A stretch of 64,000 bases of DNA from Caulobacter segnis (GCF_029543125.1 NZ_JARQWW010000004.1:406980-470979), one strand, 5' to 3'; counted from the stretch's first letter, positions 14,390-22,896 are shown. Notes: a model not told the origin generated them from the sequence alone. A program made the numbers and translations.

Positions 14390-15454
14390 TCAGGCGAGTT
14401 CGAAGGGCTCCAGTCCGGCGAGTCGGAGGGCTTTCGCACGTTCAGGAGGCTGGCGTGGCGCGATTCCGCGCACTTCGTCGGCCACATGGCGGATGTGATC
14501 AGGGGTTGTGCCGCAGCAGCCGCCCAACAGATTCACCAGACCGTCCTTCGCCCACTCGTGCAGCATGTGCGAGGTCTCGTGCGGCTCCTCGTCGTACTGG
14601 CCCATGGCGTTGGGCAGGCCGGCGTTCGGATAGGCGCCCACCAGGGTGTCCGCGATCCGCGCCAGCTCGGCGATGTGCGGCCGCATCAGGTCGGCCCCGA
14701 GGGCGCAGTTGAAGCCGATGGCGAAGGGCTTCACGTGCTTCACCGAATTCCAGAACGCCTCCACCGTCTGCCCCGACAGGGTGCGGCCGGAGCGGTCGGT
14801 GATGGTGCCGCTGATCCAGATCGGCAACGGCTCGTATCCTTCGTCCTCAAGGTCCTTGATCGCCTTCAGCGCGGCCTTGCAGTTCAAGGTGTCGGTGATG
14901 GTCTCGATCAGGAACAGGTCCACCCCGCCCTCGTGCAGGGCGGCGACCTGCTGGCGATAGGCCTCGTACACCTGGTCGAAGGTGACGCGGCGAGCGCCCG
15001 GATCGTTCACGTCCGACGACATGGACAGCATCACGTTCAGCGGACCGATGGAGCCGGCGGCGAAGCGCGGCTTGTGCGGCTCCTTGGCCGTCCAGCGATC
15101 CGCCGCCTCACGGGCCAGACGCGCCCCTTGCAGGTTGATGTCGCGCACCGCCTGGGCGTCGAGCTTGTAGTCCTCCTGCGCGATGGTCGTGGCGCTGAAG
15201 GTGTTGGTCTCGGAGATGTCCGCACCCGCCGCGTAATACTGGTCGTGCAGGTCGGCGATGATGTCCGGACGCGTGATGCAGAGGATGTCGTTGTTCCCCT
15301 TCATCTGGCCGTTGTGCTCGGTGAACCGGTCGCCGCGGAAGTCCGCCTCGTCCAGGCCGCGGCGCTGGATCATCACGCCCCACGACCCGTCCAGGATCAG
15401 GATGCGCTCCTTGGCGGCGGCCTTCAGGGCCTCGATGCGCTCGGCGCGGGTCAT
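14390..15454 (-). CDS. metH: Methionine synthase, homocysteine-binding part (split MetH)
   Basis: 354-residue homocysteine S-methyltransferase domain, equal to the first module of MetH. It has LDGSWGVMIQ at residue ~22, ETNTFSATTIAQEDY, and the three zinc-binding cysteines in GFNCALG (~250) and GGCCGTTPDHI (~320). With zinc it activates homocysteine for methylation by the cobalamin module encoded at 9464-12124. The protein ends after this domain, so the split is a real gene boundary. Its ATG overlaps the stop of the upstream lactamase-fold gene (ATGA, 15451-15454), indicating translational coupling in the metF operon. Confidence 0.93.
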   Translation of the reverse strand: MTRAERIEALKAAAKERILILDGSWGVMIQRRGLDEADFRGDRFTEHNGQMKGNNDILCITRPDIIADLHDQYYAAGADISETNTFSATTIAQEDYKLDAQAVRDINLQGARLAREAADRWTAKEPHKPRFAAGSIGPLNVMLSMSSDVNDPGARRVTFDQVYEAYRQQVAALHEGGVDLFLIETITDTLNCKAALKAIKDLEDEGYEPLPIWISGTITDRSGRTLSGQTVEAFWNSVKHVKPFAIGFNCALGADLMRPHIAELARIADTLVGAYPNAGLPNAMGQYDEEPHETSHMLHEWAKDGLVNLLGGCCGTTPDHIRHVADEVRGIAPRQPPERAKALRLAGLEPFELA

Positions 15455-16305
15455 CGGCGTCTCTCCTGCTTGGCCAGCTCCTGCCCGAACGCCCGCTGCG
15501 AGGCGTCGATGAAGCGGCCCATCTCGGCCGGGTCGATATAGGGATTGGGCTCGCCACGGATCTGCCGCTGGCGCTTGCCCGGCAGGTCAGCGAACTCCGG
15601 ATGGTTCGGCAGGAACACATCCGTCGGGATCAGCCGCAGCTTGGCGAAGCTGGCCTCGTAGTCGGCCAGGATCTGCGGATAGGCCTTGTTTCCGAACAGC
15701 ACGTTCCCGGCCACCGAAGTCGAGCAGTAGAAGGTCACGTTCAGCGGACGGTCCCGCTCCACCACCGGCAAGGTCCAGGTGGTGCAGCCGCGCGTATGGC
15801 CTGGCGTGACGTGGGCGGTGACGGCGATCTCGCCCAGCTTCACCACCTGCAGGTCCTTGATCGTGCGGTCCACCTTCACCGGCGGGAAGGTCGCGCCGCC
15901 GTATTCGCTGTCGCCGATGTGAGCGCCCTTCTCCAGGCCTTCCTCGTCGCCCTTGGCGGCGTAGAGCTTGGCCTTGGTGTCGGCTTTCAACTGCGCCAGC
16001 CCGCCCGCGTGGTCGATGTGGGCGTGGGTGTTCAACAGGATCTTCACGTCCTCAAGCTTGAAGCCCAGCTTGCGGATGTTGGCCTCGACCAGGGGCGCGC
16101 CTTCCGGCATGCCGCCGTCGATCACGATATGCCCCTGCGAGCCCGAGATCAGGTAGGAGGCGATGCCTTCGGTTCCCACGTACCAGACGTTGCCGACGAT
16201 GCGGTAAGGCGCGGCCGGCTTGGTCCACGCGGCCGGCCAGCCCTGGGCCAGTGCCGTCCCGGACAAGGCCGTCGTCAGGGCGAGCGTGGCGAGAGCGATC
16301 CTCAT
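15451..16305 (-). CDS. Subclass B3 metallo-beta-lactamase fold protein (CAU-1-like)
   Basis: 284 residues with a signal peptide (MRIALATLALTTALSGTALAQ), so probably periplasmic. The zinc motif HAHIDH lies at residues 94-99, the next ligand is H170 in TPGHTRGCTTWTL, and H235 in LPNHPEFADLPGKR completes a B3-type site. Caulobacter is known to carry a B3 enzyme, CAU-1/Mbl1b, with weak beta-lactam hydrolysis, and this looks like its relative. The start ATG at 16305 overlaps the metF stop, and its stop overlaps the metH start, so it sits inside a methionine operon. Its native role there is unknown; beta-lactam hydrolysis is likely but untested. Confidence 0.85.
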   Translation of the reverse strand: MRIALATLALTTALSGTALAQGWPAAWTKPAAPYRIVGNVWYVGTEGIASYLISGSQGHIVIDGGMPEGAPLVEANIRKLGFKLEDVKILLNTHAHIDHAGGLAQLKADTKAKLYAAKGDEEGLEKGAHIGDSEYGGATFPPVKVDRTIKDLQVVKLGEIAVTAHVTPGHTRGCTTWTLPVVERDRPLNVTFYCSTSVAGNVLFGNKAYPQILADYEASFAKLRLIPTDVFLPNHPEFADLPGKRQRQIRGEPNPYIDPAEMGRFIDASQRAFGQELAKQERRR

Positions 16306-17255
16306 GCCGCGGCCTCCGACGGCGACGGCGCGGGCTCGCGCACGCCCAGGACGCGGCACAGGGCGTAGACCAGATCGGCGCGGTTCAGGGTGTAGAAGTG
16401 GAAGTCCTTGAACCCCTGCTCCTCCAGCTTGGCGCACATCTCGGCGGCCACCGAGCAGGCGATCAGGCGGCGGGTGTCCGGGTCGTCGTCCAGCCCGTCG
16501 AACAGATTGGCCAGCCAGCCGGGCACCGTCGCCTCGCAGGCGGCGGCCATGCGCTTCAGGCCCTTGAAGTTGGTCACCGGCATGATCGCCGGGATGATCG
16601 GGATGGCGATCCCGGCGCCGCGCGCCTTGTCCACGAAGCGCAGGAAGGCGTCGATGTCGAAGAAGAACTGGCTGATCGCCTGGGTCGCGCCGGAGTCCAC
16701 CTTGGCCTTCAGCACGTCGATGTCGTGAGCCAGGGACGGACTTTCCGGGTGCTTCTCCGGATAGGCGCCGACCAGCACCTCAAACGGGGCGATACGGCGA
16801 ATGGCGGCGGTCAGTTCGGTGGCGTTCTGATAGCCGTCGGGACGCGGCGTATAGACCCCGCCCACGCCCGAGCCGCCCTCTTCCGGCGGCGGGTCGCCGC
16901 GCAGGGCCACGATGTGGCGCACTCCGGCCGCCCAGTACTCGCGGATGACCTCGTCCACTTCCTCACGGCTCGCCCCGACGCAGGTCAGGTGCGCGGCGGG
17001 CAGCAGGTTGGTCTCGTCCAGGATGCGGCGCACCGTGCGGTGGGTCCGCTCACGGGTCGAACCGCCGGCGCCATAGGTTACGGACACGAACGACGGGCCC
17101 AGCGGCTCCAGCCGGCGGATGGAGCTCCACAGCGTCTCCTCCATGGCCTCGGTCTTGGGCGGGAAGAACTCGAACGAGACGTTCAGGCGCGACTGCGCGC
17201 GCTCGGCGGCGCGGGCCACGGGGCCGATGACGCGGCGGGGTTCAGCGGCGCTCAT
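16302..17255 (-). CDS. metF: Methylenetetrahydrofolate reductase
   Basis: 317-residue FAD enzyme that reduces 5,10-methylene-THF to 5-methyl-THF, the methyl donor for MetH. It has NVSFEFFPPKTEAMEETLW at residue ~24 (catalytic Glu in the FEFFPPK block), FVSVTYGAGGSTR, HLTCVG, VALRGDPP and SQFFFD, in the standard order and at normal length. The start overlaps the stop of the upstream regulator (ATGA, 17252-17255) and its own stop overlaps the lactamase-fold start, so regulation by the operator at 18227-18248 probably covers it. Confidence 0.96.
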   Translation of the reverse strand: MSAAEPRRVIGPVARAAERAQSRLNVSFEFFPPKTEAMEETLWSSIRRLEPLGPSFVSVTYGAGGSTRERTHRTVRRILDETNLLPAAHLTCVGASREEVDEVIREYWAAGVRHIVALRGDPPPEEGGSGVGGVYTPRPDGYQNATELTAAIRRIAPFEVLVGAYPEKHPESPSLAHDIDVLKAKVDSGATQAISQFFFDIDAFLRFVDKARGAGIAIPIIPAIMPVTNFKGLKRMAAACEATVPGWLANLFDGLDDDPDTRRLIACSVAAEMCAKLEEQGFKDFHFYTLNRADLVYALCRVLGVREPAPSPSEAAA

Positions 17256-18223
17256 GCGGCGCTCCTTTGTACTGAAGCCGGACGGCGGCCCGTCCAGATT
17301 TTCACGGTCAGACCGCCGTCCTTGGCCGGCGGCAGGTCGGCCTCGACGCGGCCCTCAAGCCCGGCGGCGGACAGCCAGCGCAGCATCTCGGCGTCGGAGA
17401 AGCCCAGGCGGCGATGCTGGTGCGCCTCGCGCAGGAACTCCAGGCGATGCGGGGCGAAGTCGACGATCAGCAACCGCCCGCCCGGCGCCACCAGCCGCGC
17501 GGCTTCGGCCACGGCGGCGGCGGGATCACCCAGATAGTGCAGCACCTGATGCACGGTCACCAGATCGGCGGATGCGTCCGGCAGGCGGGTGAAGAAAATG
17601 TCCCCGTGGCGCAGCTCGCAATGGTCCAGCCCCGCCTTGGCCGTCTCGGCCCGGGCGATGTTGAGCATGTGCTGCGACAGATCCAGGCCCAGGGCGCTCG
17701 ACGCCTTGCGGCCCAGCAGGGTCAACATGCGGCCAGTGCCCGCGCCCAGGTCCACCAGACCCCGGAACGGTCCCGGCCCGGCGGCGGCGATGATCGCCTT
17801 CTCCACGTCAGCCTCGGCCACATAGAGCGAGCGGATCTCGTCCCAGCGCGCGGCGTTGCGGGCGAAATAGGCGCTGGCCTCGGCCGCGCGCTCGGCCCGC
17901 ACCTCGCCCAGGCGCTCGGCGTCGGCGCGCGCCTCGGAACCGGCGGGATCAATGGGCGCCAGGGCGGCGTCCACCATGGCCCGGCCCGGCCCATGGGCGG
18001 CCAGACGGTAGAAGACCCAGGCGCCATCGGGGAAACGCTCGACCAGCCCGGCCTCGGCCAGCAGTTTCAGGTGACGGGAGACACGCGGCTGGCTCTGGTC
18101 CAGGATGCGGCAGAGCTCCAGGACCGACAGCTCCTCCTGGGCGAGGAGAGCCAGAACCCGCATGCGGGTGTCCTCACCCGCCGCGCGCAAGATCTCCACC
18201 ACTTGGGCCATGCTGATCGACAT
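17252..18223 (-). CDS. sahR: ArsR-family regulator fused to SAM-dependent methyltransferase domain (SahR-like)
   Basis: 323 residues. Residues ~8-75 form an ArsR winged helix-turn-helix (LSVLELCRILDQSQPRVSRHLKLL). Residues ~120-300 are a class I methyltransferase domain with motif I VDLGAGTGRM at 157 and GGRLLIVDF. This architecture, heading metF and metH, matches alphaproteobacterial SahR, which represses methionine-cycle genes and responds to S-adenosylhomocysteine; the methyltransferase domain would then be the sensor. A perfect 22-bp palindrome lies 3 bp upstream of the ATG, so it should regulate itself. No good ribosome-binding site is seen, consistent with a near-leaderless message. Symbol by analogy. 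Confidence 0.85.
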   Translation of the reverse strand: MSISMAQVVEILRAAGEDTRMRVLALLAQEELSVLELCRILDQSQPRVSRHLKLLAEAGLVERFPDGAWVFYRLAAHGPGRAMVDAALAPIDPAGSEARADAERLGEVRAERAAEASAYFARNAARWDEIRSLYVAEADVEKAIIAAAGPGPFRGLVDLGAGTGRMLTLLGRKASSALGLDLSQHMLNIARAETAKAGLDHCELRHGDIFFTRLPDASADLVTVHQVLHYLGDPAAAVAEAARLVAPGGRLLIVDFAPHRLEFLREAHQHRRLGFSDAEMLRWLSAAGLEGRVEADLPPAKDGGLTVKIWTGRRPASVQRSAA

Positions 18224-18226
18224 GGA

Positions 18227-18248
18227 GACATAAAGATATCTTTATGTC
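18227..18248. promoter_or_regulatory. Perfect 22-bp palindromic operator of the methionine operon
   Basis: The half-site GACATAAAGAT is followed by its exact complement. The palindrome stops at 18226/18249, where symmetry breaks. It lies 3 bp before the SahR-like start codon and overlaps the best -10 candidate. ArsR-type repressors bind such sites, and the ATAAAGATATC core fits what I recall of the predicted SahR motif. Binding is inference. Confidence 0.8.
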
Positions 18249-18262
18249 CTTTTGGCAAGCAA
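18234..18262 (-). promoter_or_regulatory. Candidate promoter of the SahR-like/metF operon
   Basis: On the minus strand TTGCTT (18262-18257) is followed after 17 bp by ATATCT (18239-18234). Transcription would start near 18227, only a few bases before the ATG at 18223, so the message would be nearly leaderless. The -10 element lies within the 22-bp operator, as expected for repression by occlusion. Confidence 0.4.
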
Positions 18263-18279
18263 TTTGTGCGCTGGAGGCC

Positions 18280-19236
18280 CTATTCCTGAACCGGGCTGGG
18301 CAAGGGCTCGCCATGGAAGAAGGCCCGCAGGTTCTCCACCGTCAGCCCCACCATCTGCGGAATGGCGTCCACCGTCGCGCCGGCGAGGTGCGGCGTCAGC
18401 ACGGTGTGCGGCACGCCCTCCCAACGCGCGGGCGGCGTCGGCTCTTCCTCGAACACGTCGAGGGCGGCCATGCCCAGCTTGCCGTCCTTCAGGGCGGCGA
18501 TCATCGCGTCCTCGTCGATCACCGAGCCGCGCGCCACGTTCACCAGGCAGCCCTGCGGCCCCAGCGCCTCGATCACCGCAGCGGAGATCAGCCCCTTGTT
18601 CTCCGGTGTGGCGCGGCAGGCGACCACGAGCACATCGCTGTCCCGGGCCAGGGCCATGACGCTGTCCGCGCGCGGCCAGCGGCTCTCCTTGGGATTGGGG
18701 CCCCACCAGGAGACGGTCATGCCGAACGCCTCCAGCCGGCGCGCCGTCGCGTCACCGATATGGCCCAGGCCCACCACGCCGGCTTTGCGGCCGCGCAGCG
18801 AACGTCGTGAATGCATGCGGTCGCCCGGCCCCCAGCGCCCATCGCGCACCCGGCGGTCGCCCTCGACGATCCCTCGCCAGGCGCCGATCAGCAGGCCCAC
18901 GGCCACGTCGGCCACGTCCTCGGCGTTGACGCCGGTGGAATGGGTCACGGCGATCCCGTGCTGGCGGCACCACGCCATCGGCACGCCGTCATAACCGGCG
19001 CTGACGCAGGCGATCAGGCCCAGGCGCGGCATCTCGGCCAGCAGGTCGGTGGGCAGCGGCATCTCGCCCGCATGGACGATGGCCTGGACCTTCAGCCCCG
19101 GACCCGACAGGAAGCCCAGCGTGTCGGGATGATCCCACAGCCGCACCACCTCGTAGGTCGCCTCCAGCATCGCCTGCAGAGGCATCAGCATCTCGTGCGA
19201 AAGCAGGATGCAGGGCTTTTCGGTCGTCTCGGCCAT
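18280..19236 (-). CDS. D-isomer-specific 2-hydroxyacid dehydrogenase
   Basis: 318-residue NAD(P)-dependent dehydrogenase of the glyoxylate/hydroxypyruvate reductase type. The nucleotide fold reads VVGLGHIGDATARRLEAFG near residue 150. The catalytic triad regions are visible: Arg in VACRATPENKG, Glu in ALDVFEEEPTP, His in LTPHLAGATVD. A WGPNPKESRWPR segment after the Rossmann strand suggests NADP use. Start is ATG 19236 with GAGGAG upstream. It lies upstream of the methionine operon on the same strand but ends before that operon's promoter, so it is a separate unit. The exact substrate cannot be told. Confidence 0.88.
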   Translation of the reverse strand: MAETTEKPCILLSHEMLMPLQAMLEATYEVVRLWDHPDTLGFLSGPGLKVQAIVHAGEMPLPTDLLAEMPRLGLIACVSAGYDGVPMAWCRQHGIAVTHSTGVNAEDVADVAVGLLIGAWRGIVEGDRRVRDGRWGPGDRMHSRRSLRGRKAGVVGLGHIGDATARRLEAFGMTVSWWGPNPKESRWPRADSVMALARDSDVLVVACRATPENKGLISAAVIEALGPQGCLVNVARGSVIDEDAMIAALKDGKLGMAALDVFEEEPTPPARWEGVPHTVLTPHLAGATVDAIPQMVGLTVENLRAFFHGEPLPSPVQE

Positions 19237-19290
19237 GGGCGCTCCTCGTTGCGTCTTCTTATGACCCAACGCTAGAGCGTCCGACAGGTG

Positions 19291-21318
19291 TCAGCCAAGG
19301 TCCGAATAGACGAAGGCGGAGCTTCCGTAGGCGCCGATCAGGTTCACCCCGAACGCCGCCCCGTCGGCCAGATCCATCAGATAGGCGTCCACCGCCTTGG
19401 CGTAGACGCCCACGCCGGCCTTCTCGGCCTCGGTCAGCAGCCAGCCGACCATCGCCGCCTTGGCGCCCAGCTCATGGTCGCCGCCATAGGACGCGAAATA
19501 GTCGAGGCGCGTCATGCCGGCGCCGACGTTCGCATCGACGATCTGGTCGATCTTGGTCGCGGTGGGCGTCGAGCCGAAGATGGTGGCATAGGCCTTGGAC
19601 ACCGCTTCATCGAAGCTGAGCGCGCCGTAGGCCGTTTGGAAGGCGGCCTTGCCCTCGCCCATCTTGCCCAGGTTCACCGCGAAATTGATGTAGCGGTTCT
19701 CGACATTGAAGCTGGTGTAGTAGGCGCTGTTCAGGTGGTTGGCGTTGCCGCCGGCGCTGGTCAGCAGGTAGTCCATGCCGCCTTCGCTGGGTGTGGAGCC
19801 CACGAAGAACTGATAGGCCAGGGCCGCGACCTTGGTGGTCCCGGCGGCCGCATCGGCGATCTGCTGATAGGCCTGGGCCTGGCTGATCGTCCCCATGGCG
19901 ACCTGCGACGTAAGGCTGTTCAGCAGCGCCTTCTCGGCGTCCGTGGCCGGCGCATGGCGCAGGATGTTGGCGAAGGCCACGTCCAGCGAAACGCTCGGCG
20001 TCGCGCCCCCGCCACCCGACAGGGTGATGGTCGTGTCCGTGAACTGCAGCTTCTCGATCGACTTCAGGGTGTCGGTCCCGTCCGGCGAGCCGCTGCGCAG
20101 GTCGCGGATGGTGATCGTGCCGTCGGCGTTGGCGGTCCAGCTGTAGTTGGCACGCGCGCCTGAATAGACGGCCGTGTCCGTGCCGGCGCCGCCGTCGATG
20201 GTGTCGTTGCCGCCGCGGCCTTCCAGCTTGTTGTCGGCGGCGTTGCCGGTGATGGAGTCATTGCCGCCGCCGCCGCGGGCGTTCTCGATCGTCACCCCAT
20301 AGGCGATCGAGATGTTCTTGGTCATCGACAGGGCGTCGCTGAACGCGCCGGCGTTCAGGTCGATGCGCGAGACCAGGTTCGTGCCCGACAGGTCCAGGGT
20401 GTCGTTGCCGCCCCCGTCCCAGAGGGTGACGATCGGCTGCTTGGTCTGGGTGAAGTCGTAAGACGCCCGGCCCGCCGTGCTGTTGTAGCCATAGACCGTG
20501 TCGCCGGCCCGGGTGCTCATATTGGCCCCGTACATGGCCTGCAGCCCTGCCACATCATGCAGCAGCAGGGTCGAGCCCGAATAGATCGCGTTGTCGGCGT
20601 CGAACAGGAAGTCGGCGCCCGTCTCGGACGCCTGGAAGTACGACATGATCGTGTACTGCCGGCTGTCCTGCATGAAGGTGGCGTGGTCGGCGTAGGTGAT
20701 CTTGCCGCCGTTGGCGTTGTAGTCGCCCGGATGCAGCGCCCCCAGGCCATGCACGATCTCGTGCATCAGGGCCATGAAGTTGTAGCCGCCGAAGAACCAC
20801 TTGCGCTCCGCCGTGGCGTCCGGGTTCAGCCAGACCTCGACCGAGCGCAGATCGCTGCCCGACCGCCGCCAGCTGGCGTGGCCCCACTCAAAGTCCTCGG
20901 CGCCGTTGTCGGAGCCGAAACGGATGCGTCCGTTGCTCGAACCGTCATCGACGGTCTCGACGAACTTCAGATTGATCACGTCGGCGATCAGGTCGAAGGC
21001 CGCGCGGGTGTAGATGCGCTCCTCGGCCGTGAGCGCCTTGAAGTCCGCGCCCACCGAACTCGTGCCGGTGTTCATGAAGCTGTAGAGCACCGTGCCGCTC
21101 GACCAGCTCAGATTATTGCGGTCGTAGTTAGTGATGATCTGGTTGGCGGACCAGACGGGCTTGCTCGCCGCCGCGGCCGACAGGGTTCCGTCACCCGCCG
21201 AGATCGTCTCGTGCGCGGTCAGGCCGGCAGCGCATGCCGCGCAGCCGCAGGTTTGCCACTCTTGGTCGAAAGCCACTGAATGCTCCGGGAGGCTCAACAC
21301 GTGTCTCTTCAGGAGCAC
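19291..21318 (-). CDS. sapA: Serralysin-type metalloprotease with RsaA-like C-terminal domain (SapA-like)
   Basis: 675 residues. The metzincin zinc site HEIVHGLGALHPGDYN has H186, E187, H190 and H196; the Met-turn YTIMSYF has M225 and the Tyr ligand. RTX-like repeats (GGGGNDSITG, GRGGNDTIDGGAGTD) cover ~350-395 and should bind calcium. Residues ~435-675 match, block for block, the N-terminal domain of the S-layer protein RsaA (YQFF..TPS..G.DYL, then ENRYINFAVNLGK, ending in DLADGAAFGVNLIGAY). Caulobacter SapA is a metalloprotease of similar size that cleaves S-layer protein. A C-x-C-x2-C cluster lies at residues 24-29. The start is uncertain: GTG 21318, 21300 or 21276, the last with GGAG at good spacing. 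Confidence 0.85.
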   Translation of the reverse strand: MLLKRHVLSLPEHSVAFDQEWQTCGCAACAAGLTAHETISAGDGTLSAAAASKPVWSANQIITNYDRNNLSWSSGTVLYSFMNTGTSSVGADFKALTAEERIYTRAAFDLIADVINLKFVETVDDGSSNGRIRFGSDNGAEDFEWGHASWRRSGSDLRSVEVWLNPDATAERKWFFGGYNFMALMHEIVHGLGALHPGDYNANGGKITYADHATFMQDSRQYTIMSYFQASETGADFLFDADNAIYSGSTLLLHDVAGLQAMYGANMSTRAGDTVYGYNSTAGRASYDFTQTKQPIVTLWDGGGNDTLDLSGTNLVSRIDLNAGAFSDALSMTKNISIAYGVTIENARGGGGNDSITGNAADNKLEGRGGNDTIDGGAGTDTAVYSGARANYSWTANADGTITIRDLRSGSPDGTDTLKSIEKLQFTDTTITLSGGGGATPSVSLDVAFANILRHAPATDAEKALLNSLTSQVAMGTISQAQAYQQIADAAAGTTKVAALAYQFFVGSTPSEGGMDYLLTSAGGNANHLNSAYYTSFNVENRYINFAVNLGKMGEGKAAFQTAYGALSFDEAVSKAYATIFGSTPTATKIDQIVDANVGAGMTRLDYFASYGGDHELGAKAAMVGWLLTEAEKAGVGVYAKAVDAYLMDLADGAAFGVNLIGAYGSSAFVYSDLG

Positions 21319-21656
21319 GCAGAAAACGAGCGTGCCTTTAGCAAGATTTATACAAGATTACACAGCGACCGGATGTAGCAGTCGAACACGACCATTAGAA
21401 GTAGTGTTAGTTGCTCTAGTAAAGATACTATCGCACAGGTTGCTATAATAGCATTTGCAACCGACTGCCAATCCCAGGTAGAATCCCTTGCGCGGTAACG
21501 GTTAGCGAGAGTTACCGCTCGCAACCTTGACGGGCGCGCCTCTCGGAGGGAGCGGATAAGGCAAGCAATGCGGCATTTTGACTTTGCCGCGCGCGATAGA
21601 GTTCCTGAATGCTGCAGCGCACACAAAGATGCGCATGAGGCCTTCCGGCCACACCT
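21319..21656. other. AT-rich intergenic region upstream of the protease gene
   Basis: About 340 bases without a convincing gene. The part from 21340 to 21500 is much richer in A and T than the rest of the window and has a TATAAA on the minus strand at 21352-21347, which could serve as a -10 for the protease gene, though no good -35 was found. One open frame of ~92 codons on the minus strand has no recognisable family. The composition suggests a regulatory region or recently acquired DNA. Confidence 0.4.
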
Positions 21657-21986
21657 TCAGAACCGTCGCTTGCCGCTCACCGTCTCGAAGAACAGGCGGA
21701 AATCCCCCATCAGCGACCACAGGGGATAGGTGAAGGTGGCCGGTCGGTTCTTCTCGAAGAAGAAATGCCCCACCCAGGCGAAGGCGTAGCCGCAGACCAG
21801 CGCCGCCAGGCCCAACCGCCAGTCACGCAGCACCACCGCCGAGACCGCCAGGGCCATGGAGCAGCCGGTGCCGATGATGTGCAGCCGCCGGCTCGTGCGG
21901 TTGGAATGCTCGTGAACGTAGAAGGGGTAGAACTCGCCGAAGCTGCGATAGCGTTCGCCGTCGGCGGGTGTGGGGGCGACGCCCAT
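21657..21986 (-). CDS. Mpo1-like/DUF962 membrane protein
   Basis: 109 residues of the Mpo1/YGL010w (DUF962) family. Hallmarks are FYPFYVHEHSNRTSRRLHIIGT at the start and VGHFFFEKNRPATF, with conserved His residues that in yeast Mpo1 bind iron for alpha-oxidation of 2-hydroxy fatty acids. Two or three hydrophobic stretches indicate an inner-membrane protein. The ATG has GAGGAAA upstream. Divergent from the racemase gene with 61 bp between starts. The bacterial function is not established; a dioxygenase role is by homology only. Confidence 0.8.
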   Translation of the reverse strand: MGVAPTPADGERYRSFGEFYPFYVHEHSNRTSRRLHIIGTGCSMALAVSAVVLRDWRLGLAALVCGYAFAWVGHFFFEKNRPATFTYPLWSLMGDFRLFFETVSGKRRF

Positions 21987-22047
21987 GGATCGTTTCCTCG
22001 GTCTTGTTTAGGGAGAGGATCGGACATCAACCCGTGATCGGCAAGAC

Positions 22048-22773
22048 ATGACCACCGCCTTCAACGACGCCCTGCCGACCATCGGCCTGATCGGCGGCAT
22101 GAGCTGGGAAAGCTCGGCCGAATACTACCGCATCATCAACCAGCGCACCCGTGAGGCGCTGGGCCAGACCGCCTCGGCCCAATGCCTGATGTGGTCCTTC
22201 GACTTCTCGCGGATCGAGGCCCTGCAGCATGACGGCCGCTGGGACGAGCTGACCGACCTGATGATCGACGCCGCCAAGCGGCTGGAGGCCGGCGGCGTGG
22301 ACTTCCTGGTCATCTGCACCAACACGATGCACCGCATGGCCCCGGCCATCGAGGCGGCGGTCTCCGCGCCCCTGCTGCACATCGCCGACGCCACGGGAGA
22401 GCGCATCGTCGCCGACGGGCATCGTCGTGTCGGCCTGCTGGGCACCGCCTTCACCATGGAGCAGGACTTCTACAAGGGCCGCCTGGCCGAGCGCTTCGGC
22501 CTGGAAGTGATCGTGCCCTGGCCCGAGGACCGCAAGGTGGTCCACGACGTGATCTATCAGGAGCTGATCTCCGGCCGCATCGAGCCGGCCTCGCGCGAGG
22601 CCTATCGCCAGATCATCGCCCGCCTGGTCGAGGCGGGGGCCGAGGCCATCATCCTCGGCTGCACCGAGATCATGCTGCTGGTCGGCCAGGAAGACAGCGT
22701 CGTGCCGGTCTACGACACGACGAGCATCCACGCCCACGCGGCCTGTGATCGGGCGTTGGGGATGCGCTCATAG
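22048..22773 (+). CDS. Aspartate/glutamate racemase family protein
   Basis: 241-residue PLP-independent amino acid racemase. The start IGLIGGMSWESSAEYY is the family signature. The two catalytic cysteines are seen in VICTNTMH (~residue 91) and ILGCTEI (~203). The length fits the aspartate racemase branch, which interconverts L- and D-amino acids. The exact amino acid is unknown. It ends just before a dispersed palindromic repeat (22776-22886) that separates it from a convergent ATPase gene. Confidence 0.88.
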   Translation: MTTAFNDALPTIGLIGGMSWESSAEYYRIINQRTREALGQTASAQCLMWSFDFSRIEALQHDGRWDELTDLMIDAAKRLEAGGVDFLVICTNTMHRMAPAIEAAVSAPLLHIADATGERIVADGHRRVGLLGTAFTMEQDFYKGRLAERFGLEVIVPWPEDRKVVHDVIYQELISGRIEPASREAYRQIIARLVEAGAEAIILGCTEIMLLVGQEDSVVPVYDTTSIHAHAACDRALGMRS

Positions 22774-22775
22774 AT

Positions 22776-22886
22776 CCTCCCCCTCTGGGGGAGGGAGACC
22801 GCGAAGCGGTGGAGGGGGCTTGGAGCGCGCCTCTGATTCAGCCGTCCCCCTCCGGCACTCCGGGCCACCTCCCCCAGCGGGGGAGG
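22776..22886. repeat. Dispersed CTCCCC/GGGGAG palindromic intergenic repeat, copy 2
   Basis: Same layout as copy 1: TCCTCCCCCTCTGGGGGAGG, then GACCGCGAAGCGGTGGAGGG, then CACCTCCCCCAGCGGGGGAGG. It fills the gap between convergent genes for the racemase and the ATPase and could end both transcripts. Confidence 0.8.
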
Positions 22887-22896
22887 ATTTGAAGGC

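Noticed and set aside
21348..21626. 92-codon open frame in the AT-rich gap
   Set aside because: No family, poor start context, and composition unlike the neighbouring genes; I see it as chance in AT-rich DNA.
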